Shown in pieces: positions 15,453-25,795 of a stretch of DNA of 64,000 nucleotides. The stretch's first letter is position 1. Each line of letters opens with the position of its first letter. Below the pieces are notes generated by a model that saw only the letters and a program-made list of their open reading frames with translations, made no database searches and was not told the origin of the DNA. Origin of the DNA: Saccharopolyspora thermophila (lineage in GTDB: Bacteria > Actinomycetota > Actinomycetes > Mycobacteriales > Pseudonocardiaceae); NCBI RefSeq assembly GCF_014646075.1, contig NZ_BMMT01000007.1, positions 179,659 to 243,658 of the forward strand, read 5' to 3'. The translations under genes and the position numbers were made by a program.

Positions 15453-16580
15453 ATGCGGTTCGTCGACGAGTACCGGGACGCGGACAGGGCGCGGGCGCTG
15501 TCCGCGGAGATCGCCAGGCTCTGCGACCCCGGCCGTGAGTACAAGTTCATGGAAGTCTGCGGCGGGCACACGCACACCATCTACAAGCACGGCATCGAGG
15601 ACCTCCTGCCGGACAACGTCACCCTGGTACACGGACCAGGATGCCCGGTGTGCGTGATCCCGATGGGCCGCGTGGACGACGCCATCCACATCGCGCGCCG
15701 CCCGGGCGTGCTGATGACGTCGTTCGGCGACATGATGCGGGTGCCGGGCAGCGACGGCTCGTTCTTCGACTCCAACGCCGAGGGCACCAGCATCCGGATG
15801 GTTTACTCGCCGCTGGACGCGCTGAAGCTGGCCCGCCAGGACCCGGAGCAGCACGTGGTGTTCATGGCCATCGGCTTCGAGACCACCGCGCCGTCGACGG
15901 CGATGACACTGCTGCGCGCCGAGGCGGAGGGGGTCGAGAACTTCTCGGTGTTCGGCAACCACGTGACGATCATCCCGGCGATCAAGGCGATCCTGGACTC
16001 GCCGGACCTGCGGCTGGACGGGTTCCTGGGCCCGGGCCACGTGTCCACGGTCATCGGCTGCCGGCCCTACGAGTTCATCCCGCGCGACTACGGCAAACCC
16101 CTGGTGGTCTCGGGGTTCGAACCGCTGGACATCCTGCAGTCGATCTACCTGCTGCTGCGCCAGCTCGCCGAGGGTCGCGCGGAGGTGGAGAACCAGTACA
16201 CCCGCGTTGTTCCGTGGCAGGGCAACACCACCGCGCTGCGCGCCATCGCCGAGACCATGGAGCTGCGTCCCTACTTCGAGTGGCGCGGCCTGGGGTTCAT
16301 CTCGCACTCGGCGCTGCGGCTGCGCGAGCGGTTCGCGCCGTTCGACGCCGAGAAGCGGTTCGACCTGCCGGGGCTGCGGGTGGCCGATCCGAAGGCGTGC
16401 CAGTGCGGGGAGGTGCTCAAGGGCGTGCTGAAACCCTGGGAGTGCAAGGTCTTCGGCACCGCGTGCACCCCGGAGACGCCGATCGGCACCTGCATGGTGT
16501 CACCGGAGGGGGCGTGTGCGGCGTACTACAACTTCGGCCGCTTCAACCGGCGGCGGGTGCGGGAGGTGAGCGGGGCGTGA
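15453..16580 (+). CDS. hypD: Hydrogenase formation protein HypD
   Basis: A 375-residue Fe-S scaffold on which cyanide and CO ligands are put on iron. Conserved cysteine blocks are present: MEVCGGHTHTIYKHGI, GPGCPVCVIP, and the C-terminal cluster-binding run (CQCGEVLKG, WECKVFGTACTPETPIGTC). The ATG at 15453 has GGAGGGG upstream. The stop overlaps the hypE GTG (GTGA), so D and E are coupled, matching the known HypC-HypD-HypE complex. Confidence 0.95.
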   Translation: MRFVDEYRDADRARALSAEIARLCDPGREYKFMEVCGGHTHTIYKHGIEDLLPDNVTLVHGPGCPVCVIPMGRVDDAIHIARRPGVLMTSFGDMMRVPGSDGSFFDSNAEGTSIRMVYSPLDALKLARQDPEQHVVFMAIGFETTAPSTAMTLLRAEAEGVENFSVFGNHVTIIPAIKAILDSPDLRLDGFLGPGHVSTVIGCRPYEFIPRDYGKPLVVSGFEPLDILQSIYLLLRQLAEGRAEVENQYTRVVPWQGNTTALRAIAETMELRPYFEWRGLGFISHSALRLRERFAPFDAEKRFDLPGLRVADPKACQCGEVLKGVLKPWECKVFGTACTPETPIGTCMVSPEGACAAYYNFGRFNRRRVREVSGA

Positions 16581-17665
16581 CCACCGACCGAGCGGCCGAG
16601 GCCGAACAGCAGGTGCTGGACCGTATCGAGCGCGCCCGATCCCGCAAGCCGAGGCTGCGGGAGGACCGGATCACGCTCGCGCACGGTTCCGGCGGCAAGG
16701 CGACCCAGACGCTCATCGAGGCGGTGTTCCTGGAGGCGTTCCGCAACGACGTCCTGGCGCGCCTGGAGGACGGTGCGGAGCTGGCCGCCGACGCCGCCCG
16801 GCTGGCGTTCACCACCGACTCCTTCGTGGTGTCCCCGTTGTTCTTCCCCGGCGGCGACATCGGTGACCTCGCGGTCAACGGCACGGTCAACGACCTCGCT
16901 GTCTCCGGGGCCACGCCGCGCTATTTGTCGGCCGGGTTCATCATCGAGGAGGGCTTCCCGACCGCGGACCTGGTGCGCATCACGCGTTCGATGGCCGATG
17001 CCGCCGCGGTGGCCGGGGTGCGGGTGGTCACCGGCGACACCAAGGTCGTGCAGAAGGGCAAGGCCGACGGCTGCTACATCAACACCGCGGGGCTGGGCAC
17101 ACTGCACACCGACCACCGGTTGGGCGTCGACTCGGTGCGACCGGGCGACGCGGTGGTGGTGTCCGGCCCGATCGGGGACCACGGCATCACGATCATGCTG
17201 GCCCGCGGCGAGCTTGACATCGACGCCGACGTCGAGTCCGACACCGCGGCCGTGCACGGGCTGGTCGGCGACCTGCTGGCGGCGGTGCCCGGCGTGCGGG
17301 CGCTGCGCGATCCCACCCGCGGTGGCGTGGCCACGGTACTCAACGAGATCGCCAGGGCCTCCGGGGTCGCCGTGGTGGTCGACGAGGACACGGTGCCGGT
17401 GCGCGAGGAGGTGCGGGGCGCGTCCGAGCTGCTTGGCATCGATCCGCTCTACGTGGCCTGCGAAGGGCGCGTCGTGGTGGTCGTGGACGGTGCGCAGGCC
17501 GCGGACGCGCTGCGGGTGATGCGGTCGCATCCGCTCGGTGTGGACGCCACCGCCATCGGCCGGATCGCCGACGACCCGCCCGGGCTGGTGCTGCTCAACA
17601 CCGCCTTGGGCGGCACCCGGATCGTGGACCTGCTGGTCGGCGACCCGCTGCCGAGGATCTGCTGA
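16577..17665 (+). CDS. hypE: Hydrogenase expression/formation protein HypE
   Basis: A 362-residue AIR-synthase-like ATPase. It dehydrates the carbamoyl group placed by HypF on its C-terminal cysteine to a thiocyanate, the donor of the CN ligands. The tail ends PRIC, so the essential terminal Cys is present. ATP-binding motifs are LAHGSGGKATQTLI near the N-terminus and NGTVNDLAVSGATPRYLS. There is an N-terminal extension of about 25 charged residues before the usual start of the fold. Confidence 0.95.
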   Translation: MTTDRAAEAEQQVLDRIERARSRKPRLREDRITLAHGSGGKATQTLIEAVFLEAFRNDVLARLEDGAELAADAARLAFTTDSFVVSPLFFPGGDIGDLAVNGTVNDLAVSGATPRYLSAGFIIEEGFPTADLVRITRSMADAAAVAGVRVVTGDTKVVQKGKADGCYINTAGLGTLHTDHRLGVDSVRPGDAVVVSGPIGDHGITIMLARGELDIDADVESDTAAVHGLVGDLLAAVPGVRALRDPTRGGVATVLNEIARASGVAVVVDEDTVPVREEVRGASELLGIDPLYVACEGRVVVVVDGAQAADALRVMRSHPLGVDATAIGRIADDPPGLVLLNTALGGTRIVDLLVGDPLPRIC

Positions 17666-17669
17666 CGCG

Positions 17670-17999
17670 GTGCACGAACTCGGCATCACGCAGTGCATCG
17701 TCGACGCGGTCGTGTCCGCCACCGGCGAGGCCCCGGTCCGGCGCGTGCACCTGGAGGTCGGCGTGCTGTCCGGGGTGGTGCCGCACGCGGTGCGTTTCTG
17801 CTTCGACCTGGTGGCGCGGGGAACCCCGCTGGAGGGCGCCGAGCTGGCCATCGCCGAACCCGCCGGGCGCGGGAAGTGCCGGTCGTGTGGCGCTGAGTTC
17901 GCAATCGACGACCTGCTCGCCCGCTGTCGGTGCGGCAGCACCGATGTCGCCGTGGTGGCGGGGGAGCAGGTGTTGGTCAAGTCGGTGGAGGTGGTCTAG
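17670..17999 (+). CDS. hypA: Hydrogenase nickel incorporation protein HypA
   Basis: A 109-residue nickel metallochaperone. It starts MHELGITQ (GTG codon), so the N-terminal Met-His nickel site is present, and it has a zinc finger CRSCG ... CRCG near residues 69-90. It passes Ni to the large subunit with HypB, encoded directly downstream with a 1-bp spacing. Confidence 0.93.
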   Translation: MHELGITQCIVDAVVSATGEAPVRRVHLEVGVLSGVVPHAVRFCFDLVARGTPLEGAELAIAEPAGRGKCRSCGAEFAIDDLLARCRCGSTDVAVVAGEQVLVKSVEVV

Positions 18000-18713
18000 G
18001 TGTGCGGAACGTGCGGATGCGGTGAAACCCTGCAGGACCGGCGGGTCCGGACCGTCGAGCTCGAGCAGCGGGTGCTGGCCCGCAACGACGAGCTCGCCGA
18101 GCGCAACCGGGAGTGGTTGCGCGAACGCGGGATCGTCGCGGTGAACCTGATGAGTTCACCGGGCGCGGGCAAGACGACCCTGCTGGAGCGGACCGCGCGG
18201 ACGTTCGACGACGTGCCGCTGGGCGTGGTCGAGGGTGACCAGGCAATGTCGCTCGACACCGACCGGCTGCGCGCGCTCGGCAGCCGCGTCGTGCAGATCA
18301 ACACCGGAACGGGGTGCCACCTGGACGCCGCGATGCTGGCCGAGGCCCTGCGTTCGCTCGACCCCGTGCGGAATTCCGTGGTGTTCGTCGAGAACGTGGG
18401 GAACCTGGTGTGCCCGGCCCTGTTCGACCTGGGGGAGAACGCCAGGGTGGTGATCGCCTCGGTCACCGAGGGCGAGGACAAGCCGCTGAAGTACCCGCAC
18501 ATGTTCCGGGCCGCCGACCTGGTGTTGCTGAACAAGGTCGACCTGCTCCCGCACCTCGGGTTCGACGTGGACCGCTTCCGTGGCACTGTGGACCGCACCC
18601 GCCCCGGCGTCGAGGTGCTGCCCGTCTCGGCGCTCAGCGGCACGGGTTTCGACCGCTGGCACGACTGGTTGCGCGAACGCACCCCGGCGGCGTCGGGGTC
18701 CCCGGTCGGCTAG
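18000..18713 (+). CDS. hypB: Hydrogenase nickel incorporation GTPase HypB
   Basis: A 237-residue G protein. The N-terminus MCGTCGCGE carries the CxxCxC high-affinity nickel motif. The G1 loop SSPGAGKTTL, the EGDQAM metal/switch region and the NKVD base-recognition motif are intact. There is no His-rich storage region, so it is a delivery rather than a storage form. GTG start immediately follows the hypA stop. Its end overlaps the convergent hypF end by 4 bp. Confidence 0.95.
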   Translation: MCGTCGCGETLQDRRVRTVELEQRVLARNDELAERNREWLRERGIVAVNLMSSPGAGKTTLLERTARTFDDVPLGVVEGDQAMSLDTDRLRALGSRVVQINTGTGCHLDAAMLAEALRSLDPVRNSVVFVENVGNLVCPALFDLGENARVVIASVTEGEDKPLKYPHMFRAADLVLLNKVDLLPHLGFDVDRFRGTVDRTRPGVEVLPVSALSGTGFDRWHDWLRERTPAASGSPVG

Positions 18714-20986
18714 CTCTCCCGGCCGCGGTCGAGCGCACCGGCGACCGCGGCCTGCCCCAGGCTGATGCCGCCGTCGTTGGGCGGCACGCGGGAATGCACC
18801 AGGACCTGGAAACCCCGGGCGCGCAGGGCCGCCGTCGTGCGGTCCAGCAGCAACGCGTTCTGGAACACCCCGCCGGACAGGGCGGCGGTGCGAACACCGG
18901 TGCTGTCCCGCACCCGCACGCACGCTTCCACGATGGCCCGCCCGACCGCGTTGTGGAACCGCGCGGCCACCGCCGAGGGCGCCGCACCGGCGAGCACGTC
19001 GTTGACCACCTCGCGGATCAGGTCCGCCCCGCGCAGGCGCAGCACGTCGCCACCGGACACCGGCAGCTCGTAGCGCCCGCGCTCGGTGGGATCGGCCAAC
19101 TGCTCCAGCTCAATAGCCGCCTGCCCCTCGTAGTCGTTGACGTCGCGCACCCCGAGGAGCGCGGCGACCGCGTCGAACAACCGGCCGGCGCTGGAACTCA
19201 GCGGGGAGTGGCGCGGAGTCCGCGTCAGGGCGGCGATCCGCGCCCAGCGGTCTCGGCGGCGCAGCAGAGCCAGACCGGCGGGGACGTCGTTGCCGTAGGC
19301 GCGCACGAGGTAGGACACCGCCACCCGCCACGGCTGCCGGACGGCCGCCGCGCCACCCGGCAGCGGCACCGGTTCGAGGTGCCCGACCCGCCGGTACCCG
19401 GCCAGGTCGGCAAGCAGGAACTCGCCGCCCCACAGGGTGCCGTCCGGTCCGTACCCCAGTCCGTCGAACGCCACGCCGACCACCGGCCCCGGGTGGCCGT
19501 TGTCGGCCAGGCAGGACGCGATGTGCGCGTGGTGGTGCTGGACGCCCAGGAGCTCGACGTCGTCCAGCTCCTCGGCGTACTTCGTGGACAGATACTCCGG
19601 ATGCAGGTCGTGCACCACCACCTGCGGGTCGATGCCGAGCAGCGCGCGGAAGTGCTCGATGCCCCCACCGTACGACCGGAACGTGGGGTAGTCCTCGAGG
19701 TCGCCGATGTGCTGCGAGAGCACCACCTTTCGCCGCTCGGCGAGCGCGAAGGTGTTCTTCAGCTCCGCACCGCAGGCCAGCACCGGGCGTGGGAACTCCC
19801 ACGGCAGCACCACCGGTTCCGGTGTGTACCCACGCGATCGCCGCAGCACCAGCTGCTTCCCGCGGAACGCGCGGACCACGGAGTCGTCGGCGGGCGCGTG
19901 GATCGGCCGGTCGTGGGTGAGGAAAACGTCGGCGATCGACGAAAGCCGTTGCAGCGCATCGTCGTCCCGGTGCGCGATGGGTTCGTCGGAGGCGTTGCCG
20001 CTGGTCAGCACGATGGGCTTCGGGAACCGGCGCAGCAGCAGGTGGTGCACCGGCGTGTACGGCAGCAGCAGCCCCAGCTGGGTGTTCCCGGGCGCGACCG
20101 CCGGAGCGACCGGTGCGTGCGGCAACCGGTCGAGCAACACGATCGGACGGCGGCGCGACGTGAGCAGGGCTGCCTCGGCGTCGTCCAGCGAGCACAGCTG
20201 CCGCGCCCGTTCGAGGTCGGCGACCATCACCGCGAACGGTTTGGCCTCGCGGTTCTTGCGTTTGCGCAGCGCGGACGCGGCGTCGTCGTCGGTGGCGTCC
20301 ACGGCGAGGTGGAACCCGCCGAGCCCCTTCACCGCGACGATCGCGCCCTGCGCGAGCGCGGCCGCCGCACCGTCGACCGGATCGCCGGGCAGTGGGTTGC
20401 CCGCGGCGTCGACGAGCCGCAGCCGCGGCCCGCACTCCGGGCAGCACACCGGTTGGGCGTGAAACCGCCGGTTCGCCGGATCGTGGTACTCAGCCGCGCA
20501 GGCCGGGCACAGCGGGAAGTCCGCCATGGTGGTGTTGCCCCGGTCGTACGGGATGTCGCGCACGATCGTGAACCGCGGGCCGCAGCCGGTGCAGTTGGTG
20601 AAGGCGTACCCGTGGCGGCGGTCCGCCGGGTCGGAGATCTCACGCAGGCAGTCCTCGCAGGTTGCCACGTCCGCGGGAACCGAGACGGTGCGCGGGCCGC
20701 CGTCCGCGCTGTCGACCACCCGGAAGGTGCGTTCGCCGAGCGGGGGAACCGCGCTGACGGTGACCTCCTCGACCACCGCCAGCGGCGGGCACCGGGTGCG
20801 CAGCGCGTGAACCAGGTCCGCGATCGCCCCCTCCGGGCCCTCGGCTTCGATGATCACCCCGCGCGCGTCGTTGCCGACGTGCCCGCCCAAACCCAGCCCG
20901 GTCGCGACGGAGTGGACGAAGGGCCGGAAACCCACGCCCTGCACGACGCCCTCGACCCGGATCCGCCGCCGAACCAACTCGTCCAC
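18710..20986 (-). CDS. hypF: Carbamoyltransferase HypF
   Basis: A 758-residue maturation enzyme that makes carbamoyl-AMP from carbamoyl phosphate and transfers the carbamoyl group to HypE. Domains in order: acylphosphatase (RRIRVEGVVQGVGFRPFVH, 1-90), two zinc fingers (CEDC ... CTGC and CPAC ... CPEC, ~105-185), YrdC-like (KGLGGFHLAVDATDDDA, ~200-380), and Kae1-like carbamoyltransferase (QHHHAHIASCLADNG, AFDGLGYGPDGTLWGGEF, ~390-758). The GTG at 20986 gives the family N-terminus; the upstream open frame is unlike HypF. It is the only hyp gene on the minus strand. Confidence 0.95.
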   Translation of the reverse strand: MDELVRRRIRVEGVVQGVGFRPFVHSVATGLGLGGHVGNDARGVIIEAEGPEGAIADLVHALRTRCPPLAVVEEVTVSAVPPLGERTFRVVDSADGGPRTVSVPADVATCEDCLREISDPADRRHGYAFTNCTGCGPRFTIVRDIPYDRGNTTMADFPLCPACAAEYHDPANRRFHAQPVCCPECGPRLRLVDAAGNPLPGDPVDGAAAALAQGAIVAVKGLGGFHLAVDATDDDAASALRKRKNREAKPFAVMVADLERARQLCSLDDAEAALLTSRRRPIVLLDRLPHAPVAPAVAPGNTQLGLLLPYTPVHHLLLRRFPKPIVLTSGNASDEPIAHRDDDALQRLSSIADVFLTHDRPIHAPADDSVVRAFRGKQLVLRRSRGYTPEPVVLPWEFPRPVLACGAELKNTFALAERRKVVLSQHIGDLEDYPTFRSYGGGIEHFRALLGIDPQVVVHDLHPEYLSTKYAEELDDVELLGVQHHHAHIASCLADNGHPGPVVGVAFDGLGYGPDGTLWGGEFLLADLAGYRRVGHLEPVPLPGGAAAVRQPWRVAVSYLVRAYGNDVPAGLALLRRRDRWARIAALTRTPRHSPLSSSAGRLFDAVAALLGVRDVNDYEGQAAIELEQLADPTERGRYELPVSGGDVLRLRGADLIREVVNDVLAGAAPSAVAARFHNAVGRAIVEACVRVRDSTGVRTAALSGGVFQNALLLDRTTAALRARGFQVLVHSRVPPNDGGISLGQAAVAGALDRGRES

Positions 20987-21042
20987 CGCGCCAGTCTCAC
21001 GCCCCGCCCGCCGCACCGCATCCGGCGGGACTCCACCCGACC

Positions 21043-21080
21043 AGATCGACTTTTGCCGCCACGCCACCCGCCGTAGCGTG
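21043..21080 (+). promoter_or_regulatory. Promoter-like element of the hydrogenase structural operon
   Basis: AGATCGACTTTTGCC at 21043-21057 followed 16 bp later by TAGCGTGG. It closely matches the element at 13562 and precedes the gene at 21243 and the structural genes. The sequence between hypF and this operon has no gene. Confidence 0.5.
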
Positions 21081-21242
21081 GACTCGTCGCGCAGCACGAA
21101 TCTCACGCCACCGACGGCGAATCCGGTGGCGGATGGTGACAGAACCGGACCAGGACCTCGATGTGGCGAGGTCGGTCGTCAGGCGGAATCCCGGCAGGCG
21201 AACGCACCTGCGAACGCGACGCGATGCGGAGGCGGAAGGCCC

Positions 21243-22319
21243 TTGAGCGGGACAGCGAACGGCACGAGCGCAGCCGGCGGTGGCACCGGCACGGGGTTCG
21301 AGCGCGCGCGGGCGGTGGCCGACGCCGTGCTCTACGAGGGATACCTGCTGTACCCCTACCGCAGGTCGGCGGTGAAGAACCGGATGCGCTGGCAGTTCGG
21401 GGTCGTCGCGCCGCGGCGGTGGGCCGAGGCGTCGGGCCCGGTGGAGCCGGTGGTGGCCGGCTCCGTCGAGTCGTGGCAGCAGCAGACCGAGTGCCTGTTC
21501 GAGGCCGGGCGACCGGCGCGGGACGTGGTGATCCGCGTCCGGCTGCGCTTCCTGCGGGTGCGGGCGAAGGACGTCGAACGCCGGCTGGACGGGCGGTACC
21601 TGCCGGTGGACTCGGTGGACGTCGACGGCGTCGGCCACCTCTCGGTCGACGAGGCACTGCCGCAGGAGTTCGACGTGGCGGCGCGGTTGTCCGACCTGCT
21701 GGCGGCCGACCTGGTCCGCGACATCCACCTGCCCGGTGGCGACCGGATTGAACAACTCGGCCGCGGGATTCGGATCGTGCGCCGATCCGCGCCGGTCTCG
21801 GCGTCGCTGGTGCTGCACGTACACCGGGTCGACGCGGCCCTGCATCGCGTGCGGGTTCGCGTCGAGAACACCGGCGACGTGGACGGGGCGGCGTCGCGCG
21901 CCGAGGCGCTGCGGCACTCGCTCGTCGCGACCCACGTGCTGATCGGCGGCACCGGCCTGGCGTTCCTGTCCATGATGGACCCGCCCGAACCGGCGGTGGG
22001 ACACGCCGAACGCAGCCGCAACATCCACACCTTCCCGGTGCTCGTCGGCGCATCCCGGGACCTGGTGCTGTCCTCGCCGATCCTGCTGCCCGACCACCCG
22101 GAGGTCGCCCCGGAAAGCCCGGGAGACCTGCACGAGGCGGCCGAGATCGACGAGCTGCTGTCGCTGCGGACGCTCACCCTGACCGACGAGGAGAAACGCG
22201 AGGCTCGCGCCACTGATCCGCGGGCCGCCGAGATCCTGGACCGCGTCGACACCATGCCGCCAGAGGTGCTCTCGCGGCTGCACGGCACGTTGCGCTCGCT
22301 GCGCCGCCCGCCGGCGTGA
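21243..22319 (+). CDS. Conserved hypothetical protein at the head of the hydrogenase structural operon
   Basis: A 358-residue protein of unknown function. It has the recognisable block EGYLLYPYRRSAVKNRMRWQFGVV near residue 22, a beta-rich middle (VVIRVRLRFLRVRAKDVERR; VSASLVLHVHRVD), and a helical C-terminus (LTLTDEEKREARATDPRAAEIL). No cysteine motif, signal peptide or transmembrane helix is visible. The TTG start is supported by GGAGG 10 bp upstream and by the lack of better starts. It lies 31 bp before the small-subunit gene, so it is probably co-expressed and needed for the enzyme; its role is not known to me. Confidence 0.7.
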   Translation: MSGTANGTSAAGGGTGTGFERARAVADAVLYEGYLLYPYRRSAVKNRMRWQFGVVAPRRWAEASGPVEPVVAGSVESWQQQTECLFEAGRPARDVVIRVRLRFLRVRAKDVERRLDGRYLPVDSVDVDGVGHLSVDEALPQEFDVAARLSDLLAADLVRDIHLPGGDRIEQLGRGIRIVRRSAPVSASLVLHVHRVDAALHRVRVRVENTGDVDGAASRAEALRHSLVATHVLIGGTGLAFLSMMDPPEPAVGHAERSRNIHTFPVLVGASRDLVLSSPILLPDHPEVAPESPGDLHEAAEIDELLSLRTLTLTDEEKREARATDPRAAEILDRVDTMPPEVLSRLHGTLRSLRRPPA

Positions 22320-22350
22320 GCACCGAACGACTGCGGAGGAGGCCCACGAC

Positions 22351-23466
<1,116 letters not shown>

Positions 23467-23469
23467 CCC

Positions 23470-25263
23470 ATGGCCGAGGCGGTCAAGCAGGAGCAGGGCA
23501 AGCTCGTCGAGATGAACTGGGATCCGATCACCCGGATCATCGGCAACCTCGGCGTCTACACCAAGATCGACTTCGCCGGTGGCCGGGTCGCCGAGTGCCA
23601 CAGCACCTCGTCGCTGTTCCGCGGCTACTCGGTGTTCATGAAGGGCAAGGACCCCCGTGACGCCGGGTTCATCACCAGCCGCATCTGCGGCATCTGCGGC
23701 GACAACCACACCGCGTGCTCGAACTACGCCCAGCAGATGGCCTACGGGGCCAAACCGCCGCCGCTGGCGGAGACGATCGTCAACCTCGGCGAGGCCGCCG
23801 AGTACATGTTCGACCACACGATCTTCCAGGACAACATGGTCTTCGTCGACTTCTGCGAGGCCATCGTCAAGGAGACCAACCCCGCCCTGCTGCGGCGCGC
23901 GGAGACCGCCGAGGCGCCCAACGCCCGCATCCACGGCTACCGCACGATCGCCGACATCATGCGGGCCTTCAACCCCTTCGAGGGCGAGATCTACAAGGAG
24001 GCGCTGCAGGTCAGTCGGGTCACCCGCGAGATGTTCTGCCTGATGGAGGGCAGGCACGTGCATCCGTCCACACTGTACCCGGGCGGGGTGGGCACGATGC
24101 CGGAACCCACCACGTTCACCGACTACCTCACCCGCCTGATCCGGGTCCTGGACTTCGTCAAGAAGGCCGTCGCCCTCAACGACGACGTGTTCGACTTCTT
24201 CTACGAGGCGCTGCCCGGCTACGAGGAGGTCGGCCGCCGCCGCGTCCTGCTGGGCTGCTGGGGCGCGTGGCAGAACTATGACGTCTGCGACTACCGCTAC
24301 GAGACGATGCGCGACTGGGGCCGGGCGATGTTCGTCAGCCCCGGCATCATCGTGGACGGCGAACTGGTCACCAACGACCTGGTGGACATCAACCTCGGCA
24401 TCCGCATCCTGCTCGGCAGCTCGTTCTACGAGGACTGGGTGAACGAGGAACCGTTCGTCACGCACGACCCGCTCGGTAACCCGGTCGACATGCGCCACCC
24501 ATGGAACCAGACCACCGTGCCGGTGCCGCAGAAACGCGACTTCGACGGCAACTACAGCTGGGTGATGAGCCCGCGCTGGTTCGACGGCCGCAACCACCTG
24601 GCGCTGGACACCGGCGGCGGCCCGCTGGCCCGCCTGTGGTCGACGGCCCTCAACGGCCTGGTGGACACGCCCTACGTCAAGGCGACCGGCGGCAGCGTGC
24701 AGATCTCGCTGCCGCGCAGCGACCAACTGCCCGAGATGACCCTGGAGTGGCGGATCCCCCACGACAAGGAGGGCAAGCCACTGTCCAACGCGATCGAACG
24801 CGACCGGGCCCGGGCGTACTTCGTGGCCTACGCCGCGGCGATGGCGCTGCACTTCACCGAGCAGGCGATGGAGCAGGTGCGGGCCGGTGACATGCGGATC
24901 TTCACCGACTTCGAGGTCCCGGACGAGGCGATCGGCTGCGGGTTCCACGAGGCGGTGCGCGGGGTGCTGTCACACCACGTGGTCATCCGGGACAAGAAGA
25001 TCGCCAACTACCACCCGTACCCGCCGACGCCGTGGAACGCCAGCCCCCGCGACAGCTTCGGCGTGCCGGGCCCCTACGAGGACGCCGTGGCGGACACGCC
25101 GATCTTCGAGGAGAACGGACCGGACGACTTCCGGGGTATCGACATCATGCGGACCGTGCGCAGCTTCGACCCGTGCCTGCCCTGCGGGGTGCACATGTAT
25201 CTCGGCGGCGGACGCGAGCTGCGGAAGGTGCACTCGCCGACGTTCGGAGGGGCGCATGGCTGA
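23470..25263 (+). CDS. hhyL: [NiFe]-hydrogenase large subunit, actinobacterial group 1h type
   Basis: A 597-residue catalytic subunit. The Ni-Fe site motifs are intact: RICGICGDNH (Cys73, Cys76, His80) and DPCLPCGVH (Cys569, Cys572, His575). A 22-residue tail after His575 is the expected peptide removed by the M52 protease at 12388. Together with the small subunit it splits H2 and feeds electrons into the respiratory chain. The last codons overlap the start of the NifU-like gene. Confidence 0.95.
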   Translation: MAEAVKQEQGKLVEMNWDPITRIIGNLGVYTKIDFAGGRVAECHSTSSLFRGYSVFMKGKDPRDAGFITSRICGICGDNHTACSNYAQQMAYGAKPPPLAETIVNLGEAAEYMFDHTIFQDNMVFVDFCEAIVKETNPALLRRAETAEAPNARIHGYRTIADIMRAFNPFEGEIYKEALQVSRVTREMFCLMEGRHVHPSTLYPGGVGTMPEPTTFTDYLTRLIRVLDFVKKAVALNDDVFDFFYEALPGYEEVGRRRVLLGCWGAWQNYDVCDYRYETMRDWGRAMFVSPGIIVDGELVTNDLVDINLGIRILLGSSFYEDWVNEEPFVTHDPLGNPVDMRHPWNQTTVPVPQKRDFDGNYSWVMSPRWFDGRNHLALDTGGGPLARLWSTALNGLVDTPYVKATGGSVQISLPRSDQLPEMTLEWRIPHDKEGKPLSNAIERDRARAYFVAYAAAMALHFTEQAMEQVRAGDMRIFTDFEVPDEAIGCGFHEAVRGVLSHHVVIRDKKIANYHPYPPTPWNASPRDSFGVPGPYEDAVADTPIFEENGPDDFRGIDIMRTVRSFDPCLPCGVHMYLGGGRELRKVHSPTFGGAHG

Positions 25264-25795
25264 CCGGGGCGGGCTGGACGACGAGGCGGTTCGGGCGCGC
25301 CTGGCGCGCGTCGACGCACTGCTGGAGGTCGTCGAGCAGGCCCCGGGGCCGACGTCCGACGCGGCGCTGGAGGCCGTGCGGGAGCTGGTCGAGGTCTACG
25401 GCGAGGCGCTGGCCCGGCTGGTCCGCCTCGACGCGAGGTCGTCGCCGCGAACCGTGACCGACGACGAACTGCTGAACCACCTGCTGGTGCTGCACGACCT
25501 GCACCCCGACCCGGTGGGGGAGCGGGTGCGGCGGGCGCTCGACGATGTCCGGCCGCACGCCCGTCGGCGAGGCGTCCAGGTCGAGCTGGTCGATGTCGAC
25601 GGCTCGGTGGCGCGGATTCGCCTGTCCGGCGGGTGCGGTTGCTCGTCGCCGCCCGACGAGGTGGCGCAGGCGGTGGCCGAGGCGGTGCGGGCGGTGGCGC
25701 CCGAGCTCACCGACGTCGATGTCGTCGCGGCGGAGCAGGGTGCCTCGGTGATCTCCGTCGACGCGGTCCTGAGCCGGGCGCGGAGGCCGGGGTGA
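25256..25795 (+). CDS. NifU-like C-terminal-domain protein of the hydrogenase operon
   Basis: A 179-residue protein: helical N-terminus, then a NifU C-terminal-like domain (~115-170). NifU/Nfu domains carry CxxC for a bridging Fe-S cluster. Here the motif reads SGGCGCSSPP, i.e. two cysteines with one residue between, which is atypical. It overlaps the large-subunit gene by 8 bp. A role in supplying or repairing Fe-S clusters of the small subunit is a reasonable inference. Confidence 0.75.
   Translation: MADRGGLDDEAVRARLARVDALLEVVEQAPGPTSDAALEAVRELVEVYGEALARLVRLDARSSPRTVTDDELLNHLLVLHDLHPDPVGERVRRALDDVRPHARRRGVQVELVDVDGSVARIRLSGGCGCSSPPDEVAQAVAEAVRAVAPELTDVDVVAAEQGASVISVDAVLSRARRPG

Noticed and set aside
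18314..21076. Plus-strand open frame of 920 codons opposite hypF
   Set aside because: hypF on the minus strand has every expected domain; the plus-strand product is low-complexity.
20987..21106. Longer hypF start giving 40 extra residues
   Set aside because: The extra part is unlike HypF, overlaps the promoter element of the opposite operon, and the GTG at 20986 gives the expected acylphosphatase N-terminus.
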